From Verrucomicrobiia bacterium (GTDB lineage Bacteria; Verrucomicrobiota; Verrucomicrobiia; Limisphaerales; JADLHS01), in assembly GCA_023953615.1 (NCBI GenBank), contig JAMLJH010000002.1:1228492-1292491 (forward strand): a stretch of 64,000 bases of DNA, read 5' to 3'. The position numbers were made by a program, and so were the translations under genes. The notes beneath the pieces were generated by a model that was given only the letters and a program-made list of their open reading frames with translations, made no database searches and was not told the DNA's origin. This document shows positions 36,179-45,711 of the stretch, in pieces; position 1 is the first letter of the stretch; every line of letters begins with the position of its first letter.

Positions 36179-36649
36179 CTATGGTTGTGCTTTCTGAACT
36201 CGAAAAAGGCGAAACAAGAGACGCGGCAAAAACCAGACGGTAGAAATTGCCGTCCAATGGACGATGAACGCGAGGGCGACAATAGCTCCAGCAATCGGTG
36301 GCACGGCTGGATGAGCACCGCTAAATGAAAGCCAAGTGATGCCGGTCACCAGTAGAAAAACCACAATCGGCGGCAACCAAACCGGAACTTGGTAATGCCG
36401 ACGAAGCAGATCACTCAAGAGTGCCGCACCAGCCAGGATGGCAGTAATGACGACTGCAAAGGGAAGAACCCCGAGGACAAAGATGGGGAAGAACATCGGG
36501 CCGCCCAGATCGTTCCCAATGGCCATGAGGACGAGGCAGCCGACGATAGGAACGACTGTGAAGAAAACGAAACACGCGGCTGCCGCTGCAAAATGCAAAA
36601 GGAGAAGCGGTAGCAATGGACGACGTTCCTTTTGTAGCGACGCGCTCAT
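36179..36649 (-). CDS. four-helix membrane protein, cassette-like
   Basis: A 156-residue integral membrane protein with four hydrophobic helices (LLPLLLLHFAAAAACFVFF, FFPIFVLGVLPFAVVITA, WLPPIVVFLLVTGITW, IAGAIVALAFIVHW) and basic ends. No family is recognised. On the minus strand the ATG is preceded by CGTTAGTCCG, again placing a GTTAG box next to the start. It is the first of the five genes in the array. Confidence 0.65.
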   Translation of the reverse strand: MSASLQKERRPLLPLLLLHFAAAAACFVFFTVVPIVGCLVLMAIGNDLGGPMFFPIFVLGVLPFAVVITAILAGAALLSDLLRRHYQVPVWLPPIVVFLLVTGITWLSFSGAHPAVPPIAGAIVALAFIVHWTAISTVWFLPRLLFRLFRVQKAQP

Positions 36650-36663
36650 CGGACTAACGGTTA

Positions 36664-36784
36664 GTTGCCCGGCAATTGGGAGTGGAAGTTGTCGTCATGT
36701 TTTTTATCGTCAGAATTATGGGATCTTTGTGGGCTTCTGTCCATCGGGATGCGCCCCAGCCCTTCCCAATCCTTTGGCGATTAG
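36664..36784. repeat. 118-bp direct repeat, copy 2
   Basis: Second copy of 35111-35230. Its left edge joins an ACTAACCGTTAGT palindrome (about 36657-36669). The stretch 36650-36970 up to uxaC contains this repeat and otherwise no gene. Confidence 0.8.
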
Positions 36785-36970
36785 CTGCACCTGATTGAAT
36801 CACAAGGTCGTCAGGACTCAAAGCCTCGGTAAGGCGGCCCAAACCACCCAAAACAAACAAGCGCGTATCGCCGTCGTCAGACGAGTGGCTTCAAAACGCG
36901 GCGGCAGAGTGGATAATGTCAGTTGGCAATTGCCATACGGGCTGGTAGATATTCAAATCGTTGCCGGGTT

Positions 36971-38398
36971 ATGACCTTTATTCACGACGATTTTTTGCTG
37001 CACACCAAGTCGGCGCGGCGTTTGTATCACGAGTTCGCGGCGGCCGAACCCATTTTAGATTATCACAATCACCTCCCGCCCCGAGACCTCGCCGACAATC
37101 GGCAGTTCGCCAACCTGTTCGAAATCTGGCTCGCGGGCGATCACTACAAATGGCGGGCCATGCGCGCCAACGGGATCGCGGAACAATTTTGCACGGGTGA
37201 CGCCGCGCCGTTCGATAAGTTCCAGGCCTGGGCGGCCACGGTGCCGCATACCTTGCGCAATCCGCTCCATCACTGGACGCACCTGGAGCTCAAACGTTAC
37301 TTCGACGTGGAGGCTCTGCTGGATGCCGCCAACGCGCGGCAGATTTGGGAACGGGCCAACGAGCAACTCGCCACCCCGGCTTTGTCCACGCAAGGAATTC
37401 TGAAAAAATTCAAGGTTCGCGCACTCTGCACCACCGATGATCCGGTTGATGATCTGCGTCATCATGAACGCTTGGCGGCGGCGGACTCCGCTACGAAAAT
37501 CTATCCCGCTTTCCGACCGGATAAAGCGCTGGCGGTGGATCAGCCTCAATTTTTCAATGCCTGGACGGATCAACTCGCCGCCGCTGCCAAGGTGGATATC
37601 CAGACCTTGTCGGATTTTCTCGCGGCGCTGGAACAACGTCATGCCTACTTTCACGCCCACGGTTGCCGCCTGTCCGATCATGGGTTGGAACATTGTTACG
37701 CGGAATTTGGTCCGGAAAAAACCGTCGCCCAAATTTTTACGCGAGCGCGTAGCGGCCAAACCATATCGCCCAGCGAGCGCGCCCAATTCGCCACATTTAT
37801 GATGGTCTTCTTTGGGCAATTGGATGCGCGACGCGGTTGGGTCAAGCAGTTGCACCTGGGCGCATTGCGCGGCAACAATACGCGGCTGTTACGCGCCGTG
37901 GGCGCCGATGTGGGCTGCGATTCCATCGGCACTTTTCCGCAAGCGCAAACGCTGGCGGCATATCTGGATCGCTTGGATCAGGAAAACGCGTTGCCCAAGA
38001 CGATCATTTATAATCTGAACCCAGCGGATAATTACGTCTGCGCCGCCATGATGGGAAATTTTCAGGACGGCAGCATACCCGGGAAAATCCAGTTCGGCTC
38101 GGGCTGGTGGTTTCTCGATCAGAAAGAAGGCATGGAATGGCAACTCAACACGCTTTCGAATCTTGGGCTGCTGTCGCGCTTCGTCGGCATGGTGACTGAT
38201 TCGCGCTCTTTCATGTCGTTTCCGCGCCATGAGTATTTCCGTCGGGTACTTTGTAACCTGATCGGTCGCGAAATGGAAAATGGCGAATTGCCAAATGACC
38301 TGAACCTGCTCGGCAACATGATCCGCAACCTCTGTTACCACAACGCCAGACAGTATCTGGACCTGCCGGATATGCTCACCGCGCAGAAAGAAAATTAA
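36971..38398 (+). CDS. uxaC: glucuronate isomerase
   Basis: A 475-residue enzyme from the ATG at 36971, which gives the usual N-terminus MTFIHDDFLLHTKSARRLYH. It interconverts D-glucuronate with D-fructuronate, or D-galacturonate with D-tagaturonate, in the cytoplasm. The metal-binding DYHNHLPPRDLADNR and the family motifs GNNTRLLRAVGADVGCDS, GSGWWFLDQKEGMEWQL and FVGMVTDSRSFMSFPRHEYF are all present. It points to use of uronic acids, consistent with pectin breakdown by the secreted glycosidases. The gene converges on nagB. Confidence 0.95.
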   Translation: MTFIHDDFLLHTKSARRLYHEFAAAEPILDYHNHLPPRDLADNRQFANLFEIWLAGDHYKWRAMRANGIAEQFCTGDAAPFDKFQAWAATVPHTLRNPLHHWTHLELKRYFDVEALLDAANARQIWERANEQLATPALSTQGILKKFKVRALCTTDDPVDDLRHHERLAAADSATKIYPAFRPDKALAVDQPQFFNAWTDQLAAAAKVDIQTLSDFLAALEQRHAYFHAHGCRLSDHGLEHCYAEFGPEKTVAQIFTRARSGQTISPSERAQFATFMMVFFGQLDARRGWVKQLHLGALRGNNTRLLRAVGADVGCDSIGTFPQAQTLAAYLDRLDQENALPKTIIYNLNPADNYVCAAMMGNFQDGSIPGKIQFGSGWWFLDQKEGMEWQLNTLSNLGLLSRFVGMVTDSRSFMSFPRHEYFRRVLCNLIGREMENGELPNDLNLLGNMIRNLCYHNARQYLDLPDMLTAQKEN

Positions 38399-38458
38399 CC
38401 CGCGACGCCCCGTTAAACGCGCACATTGGCAAACGCTCGTGTGCGGTGTTCGGTCGGC

Positions 38459-39241
38459 TTACCGATCTGGTGGCAGCGACTCTGCTGCGGCCGCATCCAA
38501 ATAGAGCGTCGCATCCGGGTGCTGACGCAAAACACTGGCGGGACAAGCGGTGGCAATTGGACCGCACAACATGGCGCGAACCGCCGCCGCCTTACGCGGT
38601 CCCGGCACGACGCAGACCAAGGTGCGCCCGGACCGCAGCGTCGGACAGGTCAAGGTGATGGCTTGTTGCGGAACGGAAGCAAAATCCGGAAAGCAACCGT
38701 CGTTCACTTGTTGCTGGCGACAGGCCGAATCCAGCTCCACCACTTTGACGGCTTGTGGATCGTTGAAATCCGCCACCGGCGGATCATTGAAGGCAATGTG
38801 CCCGTTTTCGCCAACGCCAAGGCAGACCAGATCAATCGGTTTTTCCCGCAATAACGCCGCGTACCGCTGACATTCTGCAATCGTATTTTTCGCCTCACCA
38901 CGAATACCATGAAAGGCTGCCGGGCGAATTTTTGTCAGCAAATGTTCCTGTTGATAGCGTCGAAAGCTCGCCGGGTGATCCGCCGCCAGCCCCACATACT
39001 CGTCCATGTGGAAGATAACCACCCGCGACCAATCAATATCCGGGGCCGCAGCAAGGTTGCTGATCAATTCATCCTGCGACGGAGCGCTGGCCACGATCAT
39101 TCGCGCCGCGCCCTGCTGCGCGATCCGCTCGCGCAACACCTGGGCCGCGCGCGAGGCCGCTGCGTCACCCATGCCGGACCGGTTCGCATGCACCTGCACT
39201 CGCAACTGATCCACTTGGAAATGCTTGGAGTCAAAATTCAT
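38459..39241 (-). CDS. nagB: glucosamine-6-phosphate deaminase
   Basis: A 260-residue enzyme converting glucosamine 6-phosphate to fructose 6-phosphate and ammonia. The active-site regions are visible: VVIFHMDEYVGL (with the conserved Asp) and LGVGENGHIAFNDPP. It starts 7 bp after the nagA stop on the same strand, so the two are one operon for amino-sugar use. Length is normal. The family also includes 6-phosphogluconolactonases, but the operon partner supports NagB. Confidence 0.92.
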   Translation of the reverse strand: MNFDSKHFQVDQLRVQVHANRSGMGDAAASRAAQVLRERIAQQGAARMIVASAPSQDELISNLAAAPDIDWSRVVIFHMDEYVGLAADHPASFRRYQQEHLLTKIRPAAFHGIRGEAKNTIAECQRYAALLREKPIDLVCLGVGENGHIAFNDPPVADFNDPQAVKVVELDSACRQQQVNDGCFPDFASVPQQAITLTCPTLRSGRTLVCVVPGPRKAAAVRAMLCGPIATACPASVLRQHPDATLYLDAAAAESLPPDR

Positions 39242-39248
39242 AAACGCG

Positions 39249-40178
39249 TCATTCGATCAACGGCAGTTCGAGATTAAAGTGCGCGGCGATTAAAGTCGAA
39301 AAGTGAGCGCGAGCGGTGGCCGCGTCCAGACCCAGCCAGCGTTGCACATTAGCCACGCCGACATCCGGACAGAGAGCGGACCCGGCCAGTTGCTCCGTTC
39401 CCGGCAAGCGAACGATTTGATCCGCGCCCGCCTCCACTTCCAAGTGGGCCAACCGATAGCGTCCCGCGCCCATCCCCGCCGCCGCCATGCAATCGGTGGT
39501 GAAGAGCGCCTGGCCAACCGGTTTGGCGCGATAAAAATTTTGCAGCGTCGCGGGCGACAAATGCACTCCGTCCGGGATAAAAAACGCCGTCAATTCATCC
39601 CGCGCCAGCAAGCGTTGAATGACATTATCGTGCCGGTGCAATTCAATGGGCGTGCCGTTGCCCAAGTGCGTGCAAAAACGGGCGCCCGCCGTAATTGCGG
39701 CCGCGATTGTCTCGTCAGCGGCATTGGTGTGGCCCAATGAGACCTGCACTCCGGCAGTGGTTAAGTATCGAATAAACTCCGCGCTACCGGGCCACTCGGG
39801 CGCCAACGTGACCAAGCGGAGGTTCCCCTGGGCGGCCTGCTGCAATAGTTCGAAATGCCGCAGATCGGGCGGCGCCATGAGTTGCGGATCATGCGCTCCA
39901 CAGAAACCCGGTTCAGGCGAAAGCCACGGTCCTTCCAAATGGTAACCGCACAGCGCCGCCGCCACGACCGGATCCGCCGCGCGCAAACGCTCCAGATTTT
40001 CCAGTTTGGAACACAAAGCCGGAATAGTGTCAGTAATCAAGGTGGCGAAAAACCGATGCGTCTGATGTCGGGTCAACGCCGCGACGGCTTGTTGGGCCTG
40101 GGCCAGCGTTAAAGTGGCGGCTTGAAAATCCACTCCAGCAAAGCCATTTACTTGAATATCAAAAAGACTGCGTTTCAC
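39249..40178 (-). CDS. nagA: N-acetylglucosamine-6-phosphate deacetylase
   Basis: Removes acetate from N-acetylglucosamine 6-phosphate before NagB acts. Motifs include QVNGFAGVDFQ, the metal-binding Glu in GYHLEGPWLSPEPGFCGAH, SLGHTNA and FCTHLGNG, and the catalytic Asp in ALFTTDCMAAAG. I placed the start at the GTG at 40178, giving 309 residues beginning just before FDIQVNGF; the ATG at 40304 would add 42 residues that look unrelated to the family. Neither start has a good ribosome-binding site. The N-terminal beta half of the usual NagA is short here, which is common in this phylum as far as I recall. Confidence 0.9.
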   Translation of the reverse strand: MKRSLFDIQVNGFAGVDFQAATLTLAQAQQAVAALTRHQTHRFFATLITDTIPALCSKLENLERLRAADPVVAAALCGYHLEGPWLSPEPGFCGAHDPQLMAPPDLRHFELLQQAAQGNLRLVTLAPEWPGSAEFIRYLTTAGVQVSLGHTNAADETIAAAITAGARFCTHLGNGTPIELHRHDNVIQRLLARDELTAFFIPDGVHLSPATLQNFYRAKPVGQALFTTDCMAAAGMGAGRYRLAHLEVEAGADQIVRLPGTEQLAGSALCPDVGVANVQRWLGLDAATARAHFSTLIAAHFNLELPLIE

Positions 40179-40406
40179 AATTTGCGAACCATCCGGTGCA
40201 TCGTGGTTTAATAAACTGATCGGCGGTTTTTCCACGCCTGAACCTGTCACCGAAAAACGTATCCTGAGCCAATTCTCGGCAAAGGACAAACCTTGAAACA
40301 TCACGTCGGGTGCAAACTGCGATCGCCGCGCCCCACCCGATGGACCACGTCAGAACCGAACTTACGCGTTCAGGGCAAATTCAGGCAAAATCTCTGTCAA
40401 AATCTC

Positions 40407-40435
40407 TTGACCCGAGAGCGACGAACTGTTCAACT
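40407..40435 (+). promoter_or_regulatory. possible sigma-70 promoter of PEP-CTERM gene
   Basis: TTGACC and TCAACT, 17 bp apart, resemble -35 and -10 boxes and lie about 40 bp before the ATG at 40477. Short AAATCTC-type repeats precede them. The -10 box is poor, so this is only a candidate. Confidence 0.3.
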
Positions 40436-40476
40436 ACCGCCGCATTTGCACAGGGTCAGGATTTGTTAAGAAACCT

Positions 40477-41262
40477 ATGAATACAAAGTCATTACTCATC
40501 TCGCTCGGAGTGGTTTCAATCAGCGGCTCGTTGATTGGGCAAACTATATTCTCCGATGACTATCAATCATATAACGACACCTCCGCTCTTAGCGGCACCT
40601 ATACGCAGATGTATCCAGATGCCCCCGTTCTTCTGGACACTGAGAAAGGATACAACTCTTCACAGTCCATTCACTTTGGTACTCCATCCGCCAACAGCCT
40701 CGAACGAATGTGGTTTAATTTACCCGGTGGTCCGGTAGCCCCGACGGACGCGGCGCCGCTATTGGTTGAGTTCATGGTTGATCTGGATGTGGATATTTGG
40801 AGCACACGACAATACATCGAGCTACGTTCCTATGCCAATGGCGCTTACAACGATGGCGCACTGAATCAACTGCTCGCCTTGGGTTTTAACTCTTCAGGTG
40901 TAAATACCGCGCTAATCAACAAACGTATTTATGCCGGTAACGATGCTGGCTGGGGAGACTTGACCGGAAACATTGCCACTCGCGCCTCGATCGTCGCGGC
41001 GAGCGATTGGACGAAATTGGGCATGTTGATCAAGGGCGATACAGTTGAATGGTATGTAAACGGGCTGTTCGATTCAGCCAACAGCATCACTGCCAATGTG
41101 GCTTACGATTCCATCGTTATTGGCTCTGGCCTTAGCAGTGCGGGCGCGGATGTCTGGTTTGACAACTTGACCGTTACCGTCATTCCCGAACCGACCACCA
41201 TGGCGTTGGGATTGATTGGCGGCATCAGCCTGTTGCTGGCCCGTAAAACCCGTCGTCAATAA
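40477..41262 (+). CDS. PEP-CTERM sorting-domain protein
   Basis: A 261-residue secreted protein: signal peptide (LLISLGVVSISGSLIGQ), a central beta-sandwich of LamG or carbohydrate-binding type (FSDDYQSY, WFDNLTVTVIP), and a C-terminal PEP-CTERM tag: VIPEPTTMAL, a hydrophobic helix and the basic tail RKTRRQ. The tag is cut by exosortase and marks proteins for the cell surface or extracellular matrix. The gene is not in an operon with exosortase here. A strong intrinsic terminator follows 20 bp after the stop. Confidence 0.9.
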   Translation: MNTKSLLISLGVVSISGSLIGQTIFSDDYQSYNDTSALSGTYTQMYPDAPVLLDTEKGYNSSQSIHFGTPSANSLERMWFNLPGGPVAPTDAAPLLVEFMVDLDVDIWSTRQYIELRSYANGAYNDGALNQLLALGFNSSGVNTALINKRIYAGNDAGWGDLTGNIATRASIVAASDWTKLGMLIKGDTVEWYVNGLFDSANSITANVAYDSIVIGSGLSSAGADVWFDNLTVTVIPEPTTMALGLIGGISLLLARKTRRQ

Positions 41263-41282
41263 AGTTTTACCTTTCTCTTTCA

Positions 41283-41308
41283 AGCCGCCAGCAATGGCGG
41301 CTTTTTTA
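41283..41308 (+). terminator. Rho-independent terminator
   Basis: The stem AAGCCGCCA with its partner TGGCGGCTT, a GCAA loop and a following run of T residues fit an intrinsic terminator, 20 bp after the PEP-CTERM gene stop. Confidence 0.9.
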
Positions 41309-41452
41309 TTTTGATCCGAAACTCAATGCTCTCGTCTCCGCACGCAAATGGGCCGGAGGGTTGATCGTCCCGCACTTGGTCAGGCAAGTGGATCAAAACA
41401 CCACCGGGAAAAGTTCGACCGGATTGACCGGTTTAGGCTATGCTCACCGGCC

Positions 41453-42811
41453 ATGCCAGTGCCACAGCCATCCACAGTCACTCTCGAAACCGCGCTCCAA
41501 GCGGCTCGCGAAACCCGAGTTCTTAAAATCGGCTCGCATCTCTTGTCTGAAACACCCGAGATTTTCGCGGCGCAATTCGGCAACCGTCCCGCTGTCATCG
41601 TTGCCGATGAGAACATGTTTTCCATTGCTGGATCTGCCGTGCAAGCCGCGTTTCACTCAGCCAATCATCCCAGCCAGCCTCCTTTCATTTTCCACGATCC
41701 GAAGCTCTACGCTGAACACCATTTCGTTGCCGAATTGGAAACCGCTCTGCGCGCCCACGATGCGGTGCCAATTGCCGTCGGTTCTGGCACCATTAACGAC
41801 CTGACCAAACTGGCAGCGCACCGCACCCGCCGCCCCTACGTGTGTGTGGCGACGGCGGCGTCCATGGATGGCTACACGGCTTTTGGCGCGTCCATCACCC
41901 AGGCAGTCTCCAAGCAAACCTTCCACTGCCCCGCGCCGACCGTGGTGATTGCCGATCTGGAAATAATTCGGAACGCGCCTCCGGAAATGAACGCGTGGGG
42001 TTACGCGGATTTGCTGGCGAAAATCACCGCCGGCGCCGACTGGATCCTGGCCGACACGTTGGGCGTCGAACCGATTGATCCGCAACCGTGGACGATTGTG
42101 CAGGGACGGTTGCGCGAGCTGACCGCCAATCCGGCCGCAATTCGTACCGGCGATCCCGACGCCATCGGCAAACTGATCACCGGCTTGCTGCTCGGAGGTT
42201 TTGCCATGCAATCAGCGCAATCCAGCCGCCCCGCCTCGGGTGCCGAACATCAGTTCAGTCATCTGTGGGATATGCAACACCACACGCACCAGGGCCGCGC
42301 CCCCTCGCACGGTTTCAAAGTCGGAATCGGCACGCTGGCGGTCACGGCTTTGTATGAACAACTCCTGGCGCAACCGCTCGAACAACTGGACGTGGACGCT
42401 TGCGTCGCCGCCTGGCCGACGACTGAAAGTTGGATCAACCGCGCGCGGATCGGGTTCGGTGCCGGCGAACTTTTGGATTGTGCGCGGCGGGAACTCACGG
42501 CCAAACAACCCACGCCGCCGCAGTTGCGCGAACAACTCGAAACCCTGCGCCACCGGTGGCCGGCGTTGCGCGAACTATTGCCACGGCAACTGCTGCCCTT
42601 CACCGAACTCAGCCAGATGCTGAAAGCCGCCGGAGCGCCGACGGCGCCGGAAGCCATCGGCATCACGCGCGAACGGCTGCGCGAAAGTTATTGGTTGGCG
42701 CTCTGCATTCGCCGCCGTTTCACCGTGCTGGACGTGGCGGCGCGCACCGGTTTATTGGACCGTTGTTGCAATGAGATTTTCGCGCCACACGGGCGTTGGC
42801 CGACGGACTGA
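41453..42811 (+). CDS. sn-glycerol-1-phosphate dehydrogenase (AraM/EgsA type)
   Basis: A 452-residue enzyme of the iron-containing alcohol dehydrogenase fold starting at the ATG at 41453, after a stretch with no coding look. The NAD-binding GSGTINDLTKLAA is typical of AraM, as is the later metal-binding AEHQFSHLWDMQHH followed by HTHQGRAPSHGFKVGIG. AraM makes sn-glycerol 1-phosphate from dihydroxyacetone phosphate, a step used in archaeal lipids but found in some bacteria with arabinose genes. No ara gene lies next to it. The dehydrogenase ends 13 bp before marC, which converges with it. Confidence 0.85.
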   Translation: MPVPQPSTVTLETALQAARETRVLKIGSHLLSETPEIFAAQFGNRPAVIVADENMFSIAGSAVQAAFHSANHPSQPPFIFHDPKLYAEHHFVAELETALRAHDAVPIAVGSGTINDLTKLAAHRTRRPYVCVATAASMDGYTAFGASITQAVSKQTFHCPAPTVVIADLEIIRNAPPEMNAWGYADLLAKITAGADWILADTLGVEPIDPQPWTIVQGRLRELTANPAAIRTGDPDAIGKLITGLLLGGFAMQSAQSSRPASGAEHQFSHLWDMQHHTHQGRAPSHGFKVGIGTLAVTALYEQLLAQPLEQLDVDACVAAWPTTESWINRARIGFGAGELLDCARRELTAKQPTPPQLREQLETLRHRWPALRELLPRQLLPFTELSQMLKAAGAPTAPEAIGITRERLRESYWLALCIRRRFTVLDVAARTGLLDRCCNEIFAPHGRWPTD

Positions 42812-42824
42812 GGTTCGCGCCGTT

Positions 42825-43505
42825 TTACTTCGCCACCAGCCCTATTCCTTCCAGCAACGCCTTCACCCCGTTCCAGCAAATACCCACCCCGATGCACAAG
42901 GTGATGAAAGCCGACAGTCGCAAGATGACCTGCATGCCCAGGTTGCCCACCCAGCGACTGAGCGGCGCCATGTAGCGGTAGGTAACGGAAATTGTCAGCG
43001 AGATGATGATCGCACCCAAAACCGCCGCGAAGAATTGAATCAACGAATGTCTCACGGTGTGCGAATGGTTGGCGCCCACGGTAATCGCCACTGAAATCAC
43101 TCCCGCGTCAATGGTTACCGGCAACGTGAGCGGGTAAAAGGCCCGGCCCAGCGCAATGTGCCGGGCTTGTTGCGCGTCCGCCGTAACCGTGGCCGAGTTG
43201 TTGCCTTCATCGGCTAAAATCCGCCAACCCAAAGCGCAAACCACCGCGCCCCCCGCCACTTGCACGATCGGCACGGAAAGTCCGAAAAACAACAGCACGA
43301 AAGACCCGAACAGCATGGAGCCGAGCAGCAATCCAAAGGAGTAGAGCGCAATCCGGCGCGCCAACTCGGCTCGCGTGGAACGGTCGCACCCCTCCGTCAT
43401 GGAAAGAAAAATCGGGCCGCTACCCAGCGGATTCACCACGGGCAACACCGCCGCCACAATCAGCAGGACGGCTTCCAGCAATTGTTTTACATCGCTCCAA
43501 AACAT
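42825..43505 (-). CDS. MarC/NAAT family membrane protein
   Basis: A 226-residue integral membrane protein of the MarC (UPF0056) group with six hydrophobic helices; PVVNPLGSGPIFLSMTEG near the N-terminus and ALGRAFYPLTLPVTIDAG in the middle are family motifs. Family members are of uncertain function; some are reported as small neutral amino acid transporters. There is no operon partner: the SDR gene upstream is separated by 72 bp on the same strand. Confidence 0.9.
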   Translation of the reverse strand: MFWSDVKQLLEAVLLIVAAVLPVVNPLGSGPIFLSMTEGCDRSTRAELARRIALYSFGLLLGSMLFGSFVLLFFGLSVPIVQVAGGAVVCALGWRILADEGNNSATVTADAQQARHIALGRAFYPLTLPVTIDAGVISVAITVGANHSHTVRHSLIQFFAAVLGAIIISLTISVTYRYMAPLSRWVGNLGMQVILRLSAFITLCIGVGICWNGVKALLEGIGLVAK

Positions 43506-43577
43506 GATTTCGAACTGTGCTTCTCAAACATTCATTTCAAGAAAAATTTACCCGGGCCGCCGCGCAACGGCTCCTGG

Positions 43578-45179
43578 TCACCAATCCGTCGGCCGATAAT
43601 CCTTTAGAAATTTACCCCAGAGATGTTCGCCCGTGTTGAACCCGGACAGGATCGGGTCCACAATCCGCGCCGCGCCATCCACAATATCCAGCGGCGGATG
43701 GAAGCGGTGCTCGGCGCGCTTTCGCGTCGCGATCTGATGCGGGTCTTCATCCGTCACCCAGCCCGTATCCACCGCGTTCATGTGGATGCCGTCCGCGTGA
43801 TAATCCGCTGCCGCCGTCCGCGTCATCATGTTCAACGCCGCCTTGGCCATGTTGGTGTGCGGATGGCGCGTCGTTTTGAACTTCCGGTAAAACTGCCCCT
43901 CCACCGCTGACACATTCACGATGTGCTTGTCGCGCTCCGGCGTGCGCAACAACAACGGTTTGAGCCGGGCGTTGAAGATGAACGGCGCGACCGCATTGAC
44001 CAGATGCACTTCGAGCAATTCCACCGCCGAGACTTCGTGCAACCGCATGCGCCAGGAATTGTGGTCGCGCAAATCCACCTGTTGCAAATCTTGATCCAGG
44101 CGGCCCTGCGGAAATAAACCGCCAGCCATCCCCTGCTCTTCCGCCAGCAACGGCACTTGCGAAAGCCAGGCCGAATGTGTCAGCCCGATCTCCGAAAGTT
44201 CCGGCCGGGTCACGACCGGCTCGTCCGGAGCTGGCGCGTGGCGCGCCACGGCGCCGGCCTCCGACTGCAATTGATACGCCCGCAATCCTTCATAACCGCC
44301 AAGCAACCGCCGCGCGGCCGCGCTCAACTGAACCAACCCCTCGCTCTCCTGCCGCATCATGTGCGCGTAAAAATCCGGCGGACGCCGCACCGTCTGGCAG
44401 GCGTTATTGACGATGAAATCCAACCGATCGTATTGCGCCAATACGTGCCGACAAAGCGCTTCCACACTGGGAGTGTGCCGCAGATCCAAACCGAAAATTT
44501 CCAACCGCTCCTGCCAATCGGCGAAATCGGCTTCCGCCGCATAACGGGAAGCCGCATCCCGCGGAAACCGGGTCGTCACAATCAACCGCGCTCCCGAGCG
44601 CAGCAATTTAAGCCCCGCCTGATAACCGATCTTCACCCGGCCTCCCGTCAAGAGCGCGACCCGACCGCGCAGGTCGGCCAGTTCCGTTCGTTTCCGAAAA
44701 TTCAACTCGGCGCAGGCGGGGCAAAGTTGATCGTAAAAATGGTGAATGGTCGTGTAGTCCGTTTTGCAAATGTAGCAGTTTTGCGGTTCTTGGACTCCAG
44801 CCGTTGCGTCGGGGGTTGCTCCTCCAACCGACTCCAGTTTCGGTGGCGGCGGCAGGTTCGGCGTGGTGAAGACTGGCTTGGCGCGCAGTGCGCGAATGCC
44901 GGTTTCATTAAGCACCTGTTGATCCCGGTGCTGACGCTCCTGCTTGCGCCGTTTGGAAGTCTCCTTCACCAACCGCCGCCGCGCCCGCACGTCGGGACAA
45001 TAAACGTCGCCCGCGACTTTGAGCAGGCGCACCCGTTCAGCGCTGGAAAGTTCCGTCAACAACGTGCGATCCGCGACCGCCGCCTCCAGTGCTGCTGCCG
45101 CCAGACGTAACCGTTGCACGAGAGCCTGGCGACTCGACGCCGCGGTCGGCAAATGTTCTGAGTTGGACATCCGTTTCAT
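43578..45179 (-). CDS. SDR-family oxidoreductase with N-terminal zinc-ribbon-like segment
   Basis: From the ATG at 45179 (preceded by AAAGG on the minus strand) the protein has 533 residues. The N-terminal 150 residues are helical and charged; a Cys pair [19 protein letters not shown] then PACAELNF forms a probable zinc site at about 135-160. A Rossmann domain follows: [18 protein letters not shown] (TGGxxxIG) and FIVNNACQT, but no clear YxxxK is seen near the usual place; [15 protein letters not shown] provides the Lys. The family occurs as predicted dehydrogenases in several phyla; substrate unknown. Upstream lie the repeats of the toxin region. Confidence 0.75.
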   Translation of the reverse strand: MKRMSNSEHLPTAASSRQALVQRLRLAAAALEAAVADRTLLTELSSAERVRLLKVAGDVYCPDVRARRRLVKETSKRRKQERQHRDQQVLNETGIRALRAKPVFTTPNLPPPPKLESVGGATPDATAGVQEPQNCYICKTDYTTIHHFYDQLCPACAELNFRKRTELADLRGRVALLTGGRVKIGYQAGLKLLRSGARLIVTTRFPRDAASRYAAEADFADWQERLEIFGLDLRHTPSVEALCRHVLAQYDRLDFIVNNACQTVRRPPDFYAHMMRQESEGLVQLSAAARRLLGGYEGLRAYQLQSEAGAVARHAPAPDEPVVTRPELSEIGLTHSAWLSQVPLLAEEQGMAGGLFPQGRLDQDLQQVDLRDHNSWRMRLHEVSAVELLEVHLVNAVAPFIFNARLKPLLLRTPERDKHIVNVSAVEGQFYRKFKTTRHPHTNMAKAALNMMTRTAAADYHADGIHMNAVDTGWVTDEDPHQIATRKRAEHRFHPPLDIVDGAARIVDPILSGFNTGEHLWGKFLKDYRPTDW

Positions 45180-45291
45180 CCGTTCGCCTTTGGCAAGCGG
45201 AACGCCAAAGCGTAAAGCCTTCGCCCGTGCCGTCAAGCAGCGCTTCGACCTTCCGTCATGCCACGGCGACTCGGTTCTTTAATCAACTTCT

Positions 45292-45661
45292 GGATATTGA
45301 CGTGGGGTAAAACTTGGTGGCGCGGCGCGAGGGCCGGGAGAGACACCAAACTGGATTCGTCTCGTCCCTCCCGGACACCGGGACGAACAACGCTACGGGC
45401 AGACTGACTTTGTCTTAGCCGGAACAATTCGATTGGAGTTTGGGTGGAACGGGCCACTGGCCCGACAGCCGAACGCCAAGCGTACGAACCCAATGGGGCG
45501 CGATCTCCGTGCGCTCGACTGGGCGGCAGGTTGCCGCCCAGAACGGCCAAGTTGGCCGTTCCACTTGAACCAACAGCATCGTTCCAGCTTAGCGAGCAGG
45601 CCCGCGCGGCACGACGGCTGACCTTTCATTCCGCAGCCGCCATGACGGCGCGGGGCGGCGA
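45292..45661 (+). repeat. family-B related direct repeat, copy 1
   Basis: Begins GATATTGACGTGGGGTAAAA, continues through a GGGACGAACAACGCTACGGGC segment, then runs into the family-B head (GATTGGAGTTTGGGTGGAAC) with the perfect palindromes TGGGCGGCA/TGCCGCCCA and GAACGGCCAA/TTGGCCGTTC, and ends with GCGGGGCGGCGAGC. The first 240 bp are repeated at 46381-46624; the last part at 47211-47322. The 475-bp gap between the SDR and DUF5615 genes contains this and nothing else. Confidence 0.8.
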
Positions 45662-45711
45662 GCATTCAGGTGGCTTACAAGAGCGGCTAAGGGGAAGAAA
45701 GCGGGAGGCGC

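Noticed and set aside
36664..36784. Small protein coded in the 118-bp repeat (reading TEAHKDPIILTIKN)
   Set aside because: The same peptide can be read in part in the other copy, but the frames differ upstream and the other copy has an indel; no ribosome-binding site is seen. It is more likely a cassette or repeat body.
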